DNA of 11,047 nt. Source: Chloroflexota bacterium. GTDB lineage: Bacteria > Chloroflexota > Dehalococcoidia > JACQGW01. The position numbers and the translations under genes were made by a program. Location of the stretch: assembly GCA_016199325.1 (NCBI GenBank), contig JACQGW010000172.1, positions 1 to 11,047 of the forward strand, in the 5' to 3' direction. The notes beneath the pieces were generated by a model. The model worked only from the letters and a program-made list of their open reading frames with translations. It searched no databases and was not told where the DNA came from. Shown piece after piece: positions 1-6,825 of the stretch (the stretch's first letter is position 1; every line of letters starts with the position of its first letter).

Positions 1-1648
1 ATTCCGGCGTGAAGCCGTAGGCTTCCACCGCATGTTGCAGGGCGATCATCTCCTCCCGAAGGTCGCGGGCCACCAGCACCCGGTCCCGCTCCCTCGGGTC
101 GCCGTAGCCCCCGCCCCCCGGCGTGATGAGCGACACGGCCTCGCCCGTCCGCAGCCGGGTGGCCTCGCGCGGTGGCCCCTTGCTCGGATCCCGATGCACG
201 ATCCTCCGGAGGGATGCGCCCTCTTTCCCGCCAAACAGGCCCCACGGCGCCGTCGTGACCCGCGTCCCGCTGGCCCCGAAGATCGCCTCCCCTTCCACGA
301 CGCGAATCTGGCGGTGGATGCCCATGCCCCCCCGCCAGCGGCCCGGGCCGCCCGAATCGTTCACCAGCTCGTACCGGTCCACCACCAGCGGATACTCGCT
401 CTCCAGGCACTCTACCGGCAGGTTGGACGTGTTGGTGATATGCACCTGAACCCCCTCCATGCCGTCCTTGGTCGCTCGCGCCCCGAAGCCGCCGCCCTGG
501 GTCTCCAGGTACACATAGAAGCTCTCCGTCCGCGGATCGACCCCGGAGAAGTTCATGCCGGCGTTGGTGCCGTTGCAGGCGGCGATGATCCGGTCGGGCA
601 CGGCCGGCGCCAGTGCCCCGTGAACCAGGTCCACCACCCGCTGGCACGTCTGCGTCCGCCCCCCCACGGCCGCCGGCGGGTCGCAGTTCAGGATGCTCCC
701 CTTCGGCGCAGACACCGTGATGGCCCGGTACAGCCCCGCATTCGGTAGGATCGTCGGGTCCACCACCGTCTTCACCGCGTAGTACACCGTCGCCAGCAGC
801 GCCGTCCACACCATGTTGAGCCCCCCCCGCACCTGGGGCGGCCCGTCGAAGGCGAGGTGCATCCGGTCGCCCTCCACCGTGATCTCGACGGTGAGCCGAA
901 GCTCCTCCGGCAGGTAGTCGGCGTCGAAGACGTCGGCGAACCGGTAGACGCCGTCGGGTATCTGGACGATCCCGGCGCGCGTCTGGCGCTCGGCGTAGTT
1001 CAGGAGCTCGTCGCCCGCCGAAAGCACCGTCTCCCGCCCGTACTTGTCGCACAGGCTCTGGAACCGCACGACCCCCACGCGGTTGGCCGCGTACTGGGCC
1101 CGCAGGTCGGCCAGCCGCTCCTTCGGCACCTGGCAGTTCAGCAGGATCAGCTCGAGGACGTCCTCCTGCACCCGGTCCTCGTTGTACAGCTTGACGACGG
1201 GGATCCGCAGCCCCTCCTGGTAGATGTGGGCCTGGCCCCGGTCCACGAAGTCGGCGTGGTGGGCCAAATTGGCGGCGTAGGCGACGATCTCGTCCTCGTA
1301 GAAGATGGGGGAGGCGAGGACGATGTCCGGCAGGTGGGTGCCGCCCCCGCTGTAGGCGTCGTTCCCGATGAACACGTCCCCCGGCCGGATCTGGGAGGGC
1401 TTGTAGCGGCGAGTGATCTCCTCGACAATGCCGAGCAGGGAGCCGAGGTGGATGGGGATGTGCTCGGCCTGGGCCAGCGTCTGGCCGCGGGCGTCGAAGA
1501 GGGCGGTGGAGCAATCCCGGCGCTCCTTGATGTTCGTGGAATAGGAGGCGCGGATGAGCGCCATGCCCATCTCCTCGACGATGGAGGAGAGGGCGTTGCC
1601 GATGACCTCCACGGTGATGGGGTCCACGGTTCGGGTCTGCGTGATCAT
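1..1648 (-). CDS. hyuB: Hydantoinase B/oxoprolinase beta-type subunit, copy 1 (stop codon just outside the left edge)
   Basis: This is the B subunit of the HyuA/HyuB family (hydantoinase B, oxoprolinase C-terminal half, related to acetone carboxylase alpha). With HyuA it performs ATP-dependent opening of a cyclic amide such as hydantoin or 5-oxoproline in the cytoplasm. I read the frame codon by codon from ATG 1648 to the window edge and found no stop: 549 codons, close to the usual 520-600 residues. Family landmarks are PITVEVIGNAL near residue 10, RASYSTNIKERRDCS near 38-52, NDAYSGGGTHLPD at 96-108, RGGLNMVW near 274, a GGGFGARA segment, and TPGGGGYGDP near the C-terminus. The other hyuB ends one Ser after the aligned Glu, so probably only a codon and the stop are missing. 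The SD GAGGAG lies 4 nt before the ATG. It is separated from the preceding DUF3830 gene by 172 bp holding an inverted repeat. Hydantoin versus oxoproline or another lactam cannot be distinguished from sequence. Confidence 0.93.
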   Translation of the reverse strand, partial: MITQTRTVDPITVEVIGNALSSIVEEMGMALIRASYSTNIKERRDCSTALFDARGQTLAQAEHIPIHLGSLLGIVEEITRRYKPSQIRPGDVFIGNDAYSGGGTHLPDIVLASPIFYEDEIVAYAANLAHHADFVDRGQAHIYQEGLRIPVVKLYNEDRVQEDVLELILLNCQVPKERLADLRAQYAANRVGVVRFQSLCDKYGRETVLSAGDELLNYAERQTRAGIVQIPDGVYRFADVFDADYLPEELRLTVEITVEGDRMHLAFDGPPQVRGGLNMVWTALLATVYYAVKTVVDPTILPNAGLYRAITVSAPKGSILNCDPPAAVGGRTQTCQRVVDLVHGALAPAVPDRIIAACNGTNAGMNFSGVDPRTESFYVYLETQGGGFGARATKDGMEGVQVHITNTSNLPVECLESEYPLVVDRYELVNDSGGPGRWRGGMGIHRQIRVVEGEAIFGASGTRVTTAPWGLFGGKEGASLRRIVHRDPSKGPPREATRLRTGEAVSLITPGGGGYGDPRERDRVLVARDLREEMIALQHAVEAYGFTPE

Positions 1649-1700
1649 CTGTCTCCTCAAGTGAGCCGCCGCGACGGACGGCCCTGATTGGAGCGCCTGA

Positions 1701-1816
1701 GGATACGAACCGCAGAGGCGCGGAGGACGCAGAGACGGCGCAAAGACGAAACGAACGGCGGTTCCATTTCTCTCCGTTCTCCTCTGCGTTCTCTGCGCCT
1801 CTGCGGTTTCGATACC
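1701..1816. repeat. Imperfect inverted repeat between the DUF3830 gene and hyuB-1
   Basis: The arms are about 1701-1735 and 1781-1816. Both contain the perfect 14-mer AACCGCAGAGGCGC, followed by a purine-rich stretch and ACGCAGAG, in opposite orientations around a centre of about 45 bp. A third copy of the arm occurs at 10244-10277, matching the left arm at 32 of 34 positions. The transcript could fold into a long stem between the two genes and act as an attenuator or mRNA-stabilising element. No T-run follows, so it is not a classical intrinsic terminator. Recurrence elsewhere in the window suggests a dispersed palindromic repeat family rather than a site specific to this operon. Confidence 0.75.
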
Positions 1817-1820
1817 CGCT

Positions 1821-2720
1821 CTACACCCGCGCGAGGGCGGCGGGGCTGAGCGCCCGGTCGAGCTTCGCCCAGGGGATCATGGCGTCGATCCAGCTCTGCA
1901 CCCGGTCGAGCGTCACGAGGAGGTCCGCGGTGATAGAGAGGTACTCCTCGGTCGTCGCCGGCCCGCCCGACGTGAAGTAGCCCGCGCTATCGGCAAGGAG
2001 GGCGCAGGTGTCCGGCATCTCCCAGTGCGCCAGCCGCCGCCGGGTCCGATCCAGGAGCGCGCCGGTCATCCGATTGAGATCGGCCAGCGCCACGTCTCCC
2101 CGGCCGGCGACCTCGCGGCAGGTCTGGAGGTTCTCCCCCGCCCAGAAGAGGTCGAAGTTGGCGTAGAACACCGGCGGCATGTTCCCCATGGGCGGCTTCG
2201 TGACCGTCCGCAGCAGTTGGACGTCGGCCGGTTCCTGGCTCCAGACGGCCTCCAGGAAGCTCCGGACCCGGGGTGTTAGCGGCGTCTCCACGGCCGGCGG
2301 CAGGAAGGGCGCCTGCCCCTCTTCGTACCCTTCAAGGAAGACGCTGGCCGGCAGGCTGCCCTTGTCCATAACCTCCTGGGCCGCCCGGCGCATCGCCTCC
2401 TTGCCCTCCACCAGCAGGGCGAGCACGCCTCCCGGCTTGCCGAAGGGAGTGACGTGTCCGTAGAAGATGGTGAGCGTTTGCTTGCCGGGGTAGTAGCCGA
2501 CGTCCCCCTCGACGTTCCCGTCCAGGCGAATGCGGTTCTCCGCCTCCGCCCAGAAGGGCAGCATCACGGCCAGCTCTTCGCCGCCGAACTTGGCGTGCGA
2601 GGCAAAGCCCTTGACAGGCAGCGCCCGGCGAAAGGCGGCGCTGAGCCGGGGCGCGTCGTCGTCCATCAGCTCACAGACGCATTCCTCGGAGCCGATCCGG
2701 ACGTGAAACCTGGTTCCCAC
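1821..2720 (-). CDS. DUF3830 (cyclophilin-like) protein with a long unassigned C-terminal region
   Basis: The protein is 299 residues from a GTG start. The N-terminal ~115 residues resemble DUF3830, a cyclophilin-like beta-barrel family whose members are usually about 150 residues and often lie beside amidohydrolase, hydantoinase or transporter genes. The recognisable core is EGDVGYYPGKQTLTIFYG at about 71-88. The remaining ~180 residues look mostly helical and soluble, with motifs such as KPPMGNMPPVFYANFDLFW near 175-193. I do not recognise this part. No signal peptide or membrane span is visible. The frame stays open upstream to about 3248, but that part is antisense-like Arg/Ala/Pro-rich translation under dppC. 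The SD AAGGAGGT at 2729-2736, 8 nt before GTG 2720, sets the start and overlaps the dppC stop codon, so translation is probably coupled. The function is unknown. Position between transporter and hyuB suggests a role with the same substrate. I am confident that it is a gene, fairly sure of DUF3830, and unsure about the C-terminal part. Confidence 0.82.
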   Translation of the reverse strand: MGTRFHVRIGSEECVCELMDDDAPRLSAAFRRALPVKGFASHAKFGGEELAVMLPFWAEAENRIRLDGNVEGDVGYYPGKQTLTIFYGHVTPFGKPGGVLALLVEGKEAMRRAAQEVMDKGSLPASVFLEGYEEGQAPFLPPAVETPLTPRVRSFLEAVWSQEPADVQLLRTVTKPPMGNMPPVFYANFDLFWAGENLQTCREVAGRGDVALADLNRMTGALLDRTRRRLAHWEMPDTCALLADSAGYFTSGGPATTEEYLSITADLLVTLDRVQSWIDAMIPWAKLDRALSPAALARV

Positions 2721-2728
2721 AGTGGTGT

Positions 2729-2736
2729 ACCTCCTT
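2729..2736 (-). promoter_or_regulatory. SD sequence overlapping the dppC stop
   Basis: AAGGAGGT lies 8 nt before GTG 2720 and shares two bases with the TAA stop of the upstream permease gene (2735-2737). It decides in favour of the short 299-residue DUF3830 protein over the in-frame upstream extension, and it implies coupled translation. Confidence 0.8.
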
Positions 2737-3679
2737 AGCCCTTGATTAGCTTCGGGTCCAGCGCATCGCGGAGCCCGTCGCCCAGCAGATTGAACGCCAG
2801 GACGAGCGTCGCTACCGCGATCGATGGCCCGACGACCAGGAACGGCGCCATTTCCATATAGTCCCGTGCGGACGCGATCATGGTCCCCCAGCTCGGCGTC
2901 GGCGGCACCGCGCCCAGGCCGAGGAAGGACAGCCCAGCCTCCAGCAGGATCATGAACCCGAAGTTCAGCGTGATCTGGATGAGGATCAGCGCGAAGATGT
3001 TGGGCAGGATGTCCATCCGCATGATGTAGAGGTGGCCGCCGCCGATCGCGCGCGTCGCCTCGACGTAGGCGTTCTGCTTCACCGACTGCACGCTGCCGTA
3101 GACGACGCGGGCGAAGCGGGGAACGTAGAGAAAGCCGATCACGAGCACCACGTTCTCGAGGCCGTGCCCGGCAAAGCCCACGACGGCGATGGCCAGCAGG
3201 ATCGGCGGGAAACAGAGGATGACGTCCATCGTCCGCATGATGGCCCAATCGACCCGGCCCCCGATGTACCCCGCCAGCATGCCGAGGGCGACCCCGCCGA
3301 TCGCCGAGAGGATGACGCCGATGGATCCCACGAAGAGCGACACGCGCGCGCCCCAGAAGAGACGGCTCAGCACGTCGCGCCCGAACTCGTCGGTGCCCAT
3401 CGGGTGGGCGAGGGTCGGCGGCTTCAGCCGGACCGGCGGGTCCATCAGGATCGGGTCGTAGGGCGAAATGAGGGGTGCCAGGATCGCCACGAGCGCCGCC
3501 AGCAGAATGACCGCTCCGCTCACCTGGACCCGGTGGGTCGCCAGCGCCCGCCCCAGCAAGGTCGCCATCATGCCGCGGGCGCGCCCGCGGCGGCGGGCCC
3601 AGGCCGCGCTTTCGAGCGCTGCAGCCGCGTCGGCGCTCTCCGCTGGTTCGATCAATCGCTCACGGGCCACACTATCCAT
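2735..3679 (-). CDS. dppC: ABC transporter permease, DppC/OppC type
   Basis: This is the second inner-membrane permease of a peptide/nickel/opine-type (family 5) ABC importer, 314 residues from ATG 3679. A cytoplasmic N-terminal tail (SADAAAALESAAWARRRGR) precedes the first membrane span. Next comes the DppC-type periplasmic segment ending HPMGTDEFGRDVLSRL, a conserved mark of this subfamily. Further hydrophobic spans follow, then the EAA loop for ATPase docking (EATRAIGGGHLYIMRMDILP), AGLSFLGLG, and the C-terminal GDGLRDALDPKL. The ATG overlaps the dppB stop by 8 nt, with GAGG 7 nt upstream. An in-frame TTG at 3697 would add six residues but is a weaker start. It pairs with the upstream permease and presumably with the binding protein at 6826-8550. 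No ATPase gene is adjacent. The gene symbol reflects family rather than proven dipeptide specificity. Confidence 0.93.
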   Translation of the reverse strand: MDSVARERLIEPAESADAAAALESAAWARRRGRARGMMATLLGRALATHRVQVSGAVILLAALVAILAPLISPYDPILMDPPVRLKPPTLAHPMGTDEFGRDVLSRLFWGARVSLFVGSIGVILSAIGGVALGMLAGYIGGRVDWAIMRTMDVILCFPPILLAIAVVGFAGHGLENVVLVIGFLYVPRFARVVYGSVQSVKQNAYVEATRAIGGGHLYIMRMDILPNIFALILIQITLNFGFMILLEAGLSFLGLGAVPPTPSWGTMIASARDYMEMAPFLVVGPSIAVATLVLAFNLLGDGLRDALDPKLIKG

Positions 3680-4616
3680 AGCGAATCCTCGGGTCAAGAT
3701 AGGAGTTGACCACGTCGACGGCCAGGTTGATCAGGACGAACGCGCCCGAGATGAGCAGGACCACCCCCTGCACCAGGGGCGCGTCGCGCTGGTAGATCCC
3801 CCGGAGGAGCAAACTGCTCAGGCCGGGCCAGTTGAAGATGAACTCGATAATCACCGTGCCACCCAGCAGCGAGCCGGCCTGCACGCCGATGACGCTTACC
3901 ACCGGGATGAGCGCGTTCTTCAGCGCGTGCCGGTACTGCACGATGGCCTCGGCCAGCCCCTTGGCCCGTGCCGTCCGGATGTAGTCCTCGCCCAGGACCT
4001 CCAGCATGCTCGACCGGGTCATGCGCATCACAACCCCGGCCATGCTCAGTCCAAGCGCCAGGCTGGGCATGATCAGCAGCTTCAGGTGGAACCCGGGGTC
4101 CTGATCGAACGAAATGAACCCCGAGATGGGGAGTACGCGCAGGTAGAGGCCGAAGACGAGGATCATCAGCGTGCCCACGACGAAGCCCGGCATCGAAAGG
4201 CCGATCAGCGCAAAGAAGGAAACCAGCGCGTCGGCCACTCGACCGCGGCGCACGGCCGCGAAGATGCCGGTCGGAATCCCGACGCTCACCGACACCAGCA
4301 GCGCGCACACCATCAGCTCGACCGTTCGTGGGAGCTGGAAGATCAGATCGGTCATCACCGAGTTGCCGCTGATGAGCGACTTCCCCAGATCGCCACGCAT
4401 GACGCGGGAGAGCCAGTCCAGATACTGGACGTAGAGCGGCCGGTCTAACCCCAGCTTGGTGCGGATGGCGGCGATCTGCTCCGGCGATGCCTGATCCCCG
4501 CCGATGATGGCCGCCACATCGCCGGGGATCAGGTAGATGACCATGAACACCAGCGAGGCCACGCCGAACATCAGCAGGATCGTCGCCAGCAACCGGCGGA
4601 TAATATAGCCGGACAT
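3672..4616 (-). CDS. dppB: ABC transporter permease, DppB/OppB type
   Basis: This is the first inner-membrane permease of the family 5 ABC importer, 314 residues, a normal DppB length. It begins MSGYIIRRLLATILLMFGVA, the usual first span. Next come the IPGD motif, a periplasmic segment with LGLDRPLYVQYLDWL and GDLGKSL, several further spans, the EAA loop (DYIRTARAKGLAEAIVQYRH), the GVQAGSLLGGTVIIEFIFNWPG segment in two parts, and the typical C-terminal YLDPRIRYG. It starts 2 nt after the hyuA stop (TAG-CG-ATG), with a purine-rich GAGGG as SD. Its stop overlaps the dppC start. The tight junctions argue for co-transcription and coupled translation with hyuA and dppC. Dipeptide, oligopeptide, nickel and other substrates cannot be told apart from the permease. 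Confidence 0.94.
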   Translation of the reverse strand: MSGYIIRRLLATILLMFGVASLVFMVIYLIPGDVAAIIGGDQASPEQIAAIRTKLGLDRPLYVQYLDWLSRVMRGDLGKSLISGNSVMTDLIFQLPRTVELMVCALLVSVSVGIPTGIFAAVRRGRVADALVSFFALIGLSMPGFVVGTLMILVFGLYLRVLPISGFISFDQDPGFHLKLLIMPSLALGLSMAGVVMRMTRSSMLEVLGEDYIRTARAKGLAEAIVQYRHALKNALIPVVSVIGVQAGSLLGGTVIIEFIFNWPGLSSLLLRGIYQRDAPLVQGVVLLISGAFVLINLAVDVVNSYLDPRIRYG

Positions 4617-4618
4617 CG

Positions 4619-6688
4619 CTACCCTCTCCCTGTCCCGTCGCCGACCTCGATGACGATGTTCCGATAGGCGTCGACGTATGCCCGCTGCCCGGGGAACACG
4701 ACGGACGTGGCGTCCAGTTGCTCGACTACCGCCGGGCCCTCGATGACGTTCCCGGCCCGCAGCGGCTCACGCTGGTACACCGGACAGTCGACGAAATCCC
4801 TGGCCTCCTCGAAGTAGACCCGGCGCCTGCCGGCGATGGCGTGCCGGCTGTCGGTCCCATCCCCGGGGTAGCTGGTCAGCGTCGCCTTTGGCACGCGGCC
4901 CAGCGCCTCCAGCCGGAACGTCACCAGTTGCGTCGGCTCGCCCTCGGCAAAGTACCCGTAGTTCTGCTTGTGGGCCTGATGGAACGCCTCGACCAGCCCG
5001 GCCATGTCCTCCGGCGCCAGCGTTCCCCCGCGCACCGGAACCGTCAGCTCGTAGTTCTGGCCGCGATAGCGCATGTCGACCGATCGGCGGTAGATCCGGT
5101 CCGGCTCCGCCACCTGCTCGTGGTCGAGCCACTCGGCCGCCCGCGCCTCCAGGTCCCGGAAGATGCCGTTCACCTCCTCGGCCGTCCGGTCCTCGACGGC
5201 CATGATGCGCGTCAGCGTGTAGTCGGACCGGATGTCTGTGACTAACAGGCCCAGCGCGCACAGGATGCCGGGCACTTCCGGAACGAGCACCCGCGGGATG
5301 CTCAGCTCCCGCGCCAACTGCACCGCGTGGAGCGGGCCCGCCCCGCCAAACGCCAGCAGCGCGAAGTCCCGAGGGTCGTAGCCCTTCCGCACCGAGATCA
5401 CCCGGATGGCCCGAGCCATGTTCGCCGTCACCACGGAGATGATCCCCTGCGCCACGTCCAGCGGTGTCATGCCCAGCCGCCGGGCCATCCGCTGGATGAC
5501 GTCCGCCGACGCCCGAGCGTCGATCGGCATGCGACCGCCGAGCAGATACTCGGGGTTGAGCGTCTGGAGCACCACGTTGGCATCGGTGACCGTCGGCTCG
5601 TCGTTCCCCAGGCCGTAGCAGGCGGGACCGGGCACCGCGCCGGCGCTGCGGGGCCCCACTTTCATGTGCCCGCCGCTATCGATCCAGGCGATGCTGCCGC
5701 CCCCGGCCCCGACGGTGTTCACCTCGATCATCGGCACCCGGATCGGGTAGCCCTGGACCTCCATCTCCCCCGTCACCTTCTGGAGCCCGTTCTCCACCAG
5801 GCTGACGTCGGTGCTGGTGCCGCCCATGTCGAAGGTGATGACGTTGCCGAAGCCCGCCAGCGTGCCGACGTAGCTGCCGCCGACCACGCCCGCGCTGGGC
5901 CCGGACAGCACGGTGCGCACCGGGTTCTCGCGCGCCGTCTGCATGGAGATGATGCCGCCGTTGGACTGCGTGATGTAGGCGCCGACCGGCACGCCCAACT
6001 GCCCGAGCTGGACCTCCAGGTTATGGACGTACTTCGCCACGGCCGGCCCCAGGTAGGCGTTGATGACGACGGTCGAGAGCCGCTCGTACTCGCGGAACTC
6101 CGGCGAGACCTCATGGGAGGTGGAGACGTAGGCCTCCGGCATCTCCCGGCGCACGATCTCCTTCACCAGTTGCTCGTGGCCGGGGTTGAGATAGGAATAC
6201 AGGAAACAGACCGCCACGGCCTTTGCACCCCTGTCCTTGAGGGCGCGCACCGCCCGCACGACATCTTCCGGGTCCAGTGGACGCTCGACCCGACCGTCGT
6301 AGCGAGCACGCTCGTCGACCTCCAGGCGCAGGTCGCGGGTGACCAGCGCCTCCGGCTTGTCCACCTGGAGATCGTAGAGGTCGGGGCGCCGCTGGCGCCC
6401 CAACTCCAACAGGTCCCGAAAGCCCCTGGTCGTGATGAGCCCGGTGCGAGCCCCGCCGTGTTGAATGAGGGTGTTGGTCGCGACGGTGGTGCCGTGGGCG
6501 AGATAGCTGACGTCGGCGGGCGCGTGCCCCTCCTGGCTCAGGATGTTGTCCACGCCCTTGAGGATGGCGCGGGAGGGGTCGTCGGGCGTCGACGAGACCT
6601 TGGTAACCCCGATCTTCCCGGACGCCTCCTCGAACAAGGCGACGTCCGTAAAGGTGCCGCCCGCGTCCACCCCGATTCTGACCTTCAC
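4619..6688 (-). CDS. hyuA: Hydantoinase/oxoprolinase A subunit (HyuA, ATP-binding)
   Basis: This is the A subunit of the ATP-dependent hydantoinase/oxoprolinase family. It belongs to the actin-like/ASKHA fold and is thought to activate the cyclic amide with ATP for ring opening with HyuB. It has 689 residues, the usual length. The N-terminal domain opens RIGVDAGGTFTDVALF (phosphate-1 loop, residues 4-19), with HGTTVATNTL at 65-74 and GARTGLITTRGFRDLLE just after. The central Hydantoinase_A domain contains VSPEFREYERLSTVVINAYL around 194-213, SNGGI, the second phosphate motif FDMGGTSTDVSL at 286-297, the GAGGGSIAW loop at 327-335 and GPRSAGAVPGPACYG at 345-359. An acetone-carboxylase-like C-terminal domain includes MRYRGQNYELTV. 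The start is GTG 6688, set by SD AAAGGAGGT 9 nt upstream. A TTG at 6721 would put an unnatural extension across this SD. The partner hyuB-1 lies three genes downstream rather than adjacent. Confidence 0.95.
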   Translation of the reverse strand: MKVRIGVDAGGTFTDVALFEEASGKIGVTKVSSTPDDPSRAILKGVDNILSQEGHAPADVSYLAHGTTVATNTLIQHGGARTGLITTRGFRDLLELGRQRRPDLYDLQVDKPEALVTRDLRLEVDERARYDGRVERPLDPEDVVRAVRALKDRGAKAVAVCFLYSYLNPGHEQLVKEIVRREMPEAYVSTSHEVSPEFREYERLSTVVINAYLGPAVAKYVHNLEVQLGQLGVPVGAYITQSNGGIISMQTARENPVRTVLSGPSAGVVGGSYVGTLAGFGNVITFDMGGTSTDVSLVENGLQKVTGEMEVQGYPIRVPMIEVNTVGAGGGSIAWIDSGGHMKVGPRSAGAVPGPACYGLGNDEPTVTDANVVLQTLNPEYLLGGRMPIDARASADVIQRMARRLGMTPLDVAQGIISVVTANMARAIRVISVRKGYDPRDFALLAFGGAGPLHAVQLARELSIPRVLVPEVPGILCALGLLVTDIRSDYTLTRIMAVEDRTAEEVNGIFRDLEARAAEWLDHEQVAEPDRIYRRSVDMRYRGQNYELTVPVRGGTLAPEDMAGLVEAFHQAHKQNYGYFAEGEPTQLVTFRLEALGRVPKATLTSYPGDGTDSRHAIAGRRRVYFEEARDFVDCPVYQREPLRAGNVIEGPAVVEQLDATSVVFPGQRAYVDAYRNIVIEVGDGTGRG

Positions 6689-6697
6689 CGTTGAGAT

Positions 6698-6706
6698 ACC
6701 TCCTTT
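6698..6706 (-). promoter_or_regulatory. SD sequence of hyuA
   Basis: AAAGGAGGT lies 9 nt before GTG 6688 and is nearly a perfect anti-16S complement. It decides the GTG start, because an upstream TTG (6721) would translate through the SD itself. Confidence 0.8.
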
Positions 6707-6740
6707 GATGGAACACCACAATGGTCTTGACGGATAGCGT

Positions 6741-6822
6741 CGTCATACGTCATACGTCATGCGTCATGCGTCACTCGTCATGACCGGTGACGTGTAACGT
6801 ATGACGCATGACGAGTGACACC
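6741..6822. repeat. Inverted array of 7-bp repeats between the binding-protein gene and hyuA
   Basis: On the plus strand, six heptads of the form CGTCATA/CGTCATG run at exact 7-bp spacing over 6741-6782; one of them reads CGTCACT. After a central ACCGG (6783-6787), five heptads of the complementary type (TGACGTG, TAACGTA, TGACGCA, TGACGAG, TGACACC) run over 6788-6822. The two halves are reverse complements in repeat unit, so the RNA or single-stranded DNA can fold into a long hairpin that can pair in several registers. It fills most of the 137-bp gap between a highly expressed type of gene (the binding protein) and hyuA. A role in protecting the upstream mRNA 3' end or lowering downstream expression is plausible, by analogy with stem-loops after other binding-protein genes. 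There is no T-run. Confidence 0.82.
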
Positions 6823-6825
6823 TTG

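Noticed and set aside
1701..1816. Intrinsic terminator between DUF3830 and hyuB-1
   Set aside because: The arms are long and can pair, but no T-run follows in the direction of transcription, and the same arm occurs elsewhere in the window, so a dispersed repeat is the better description.
2721..3248. N-terminal extension of the DUF3830 frame to 475 residues
   Set aside because: The extension is an Arg/Pro/His-rich shadow of dppC, and a strong SD immediately precedes GTG 2720.
6741..6822. CRISPR array
   Set aside because: Units are only 7 bp, contiguous without spacers and inverted about a centre. No cas genes are present.
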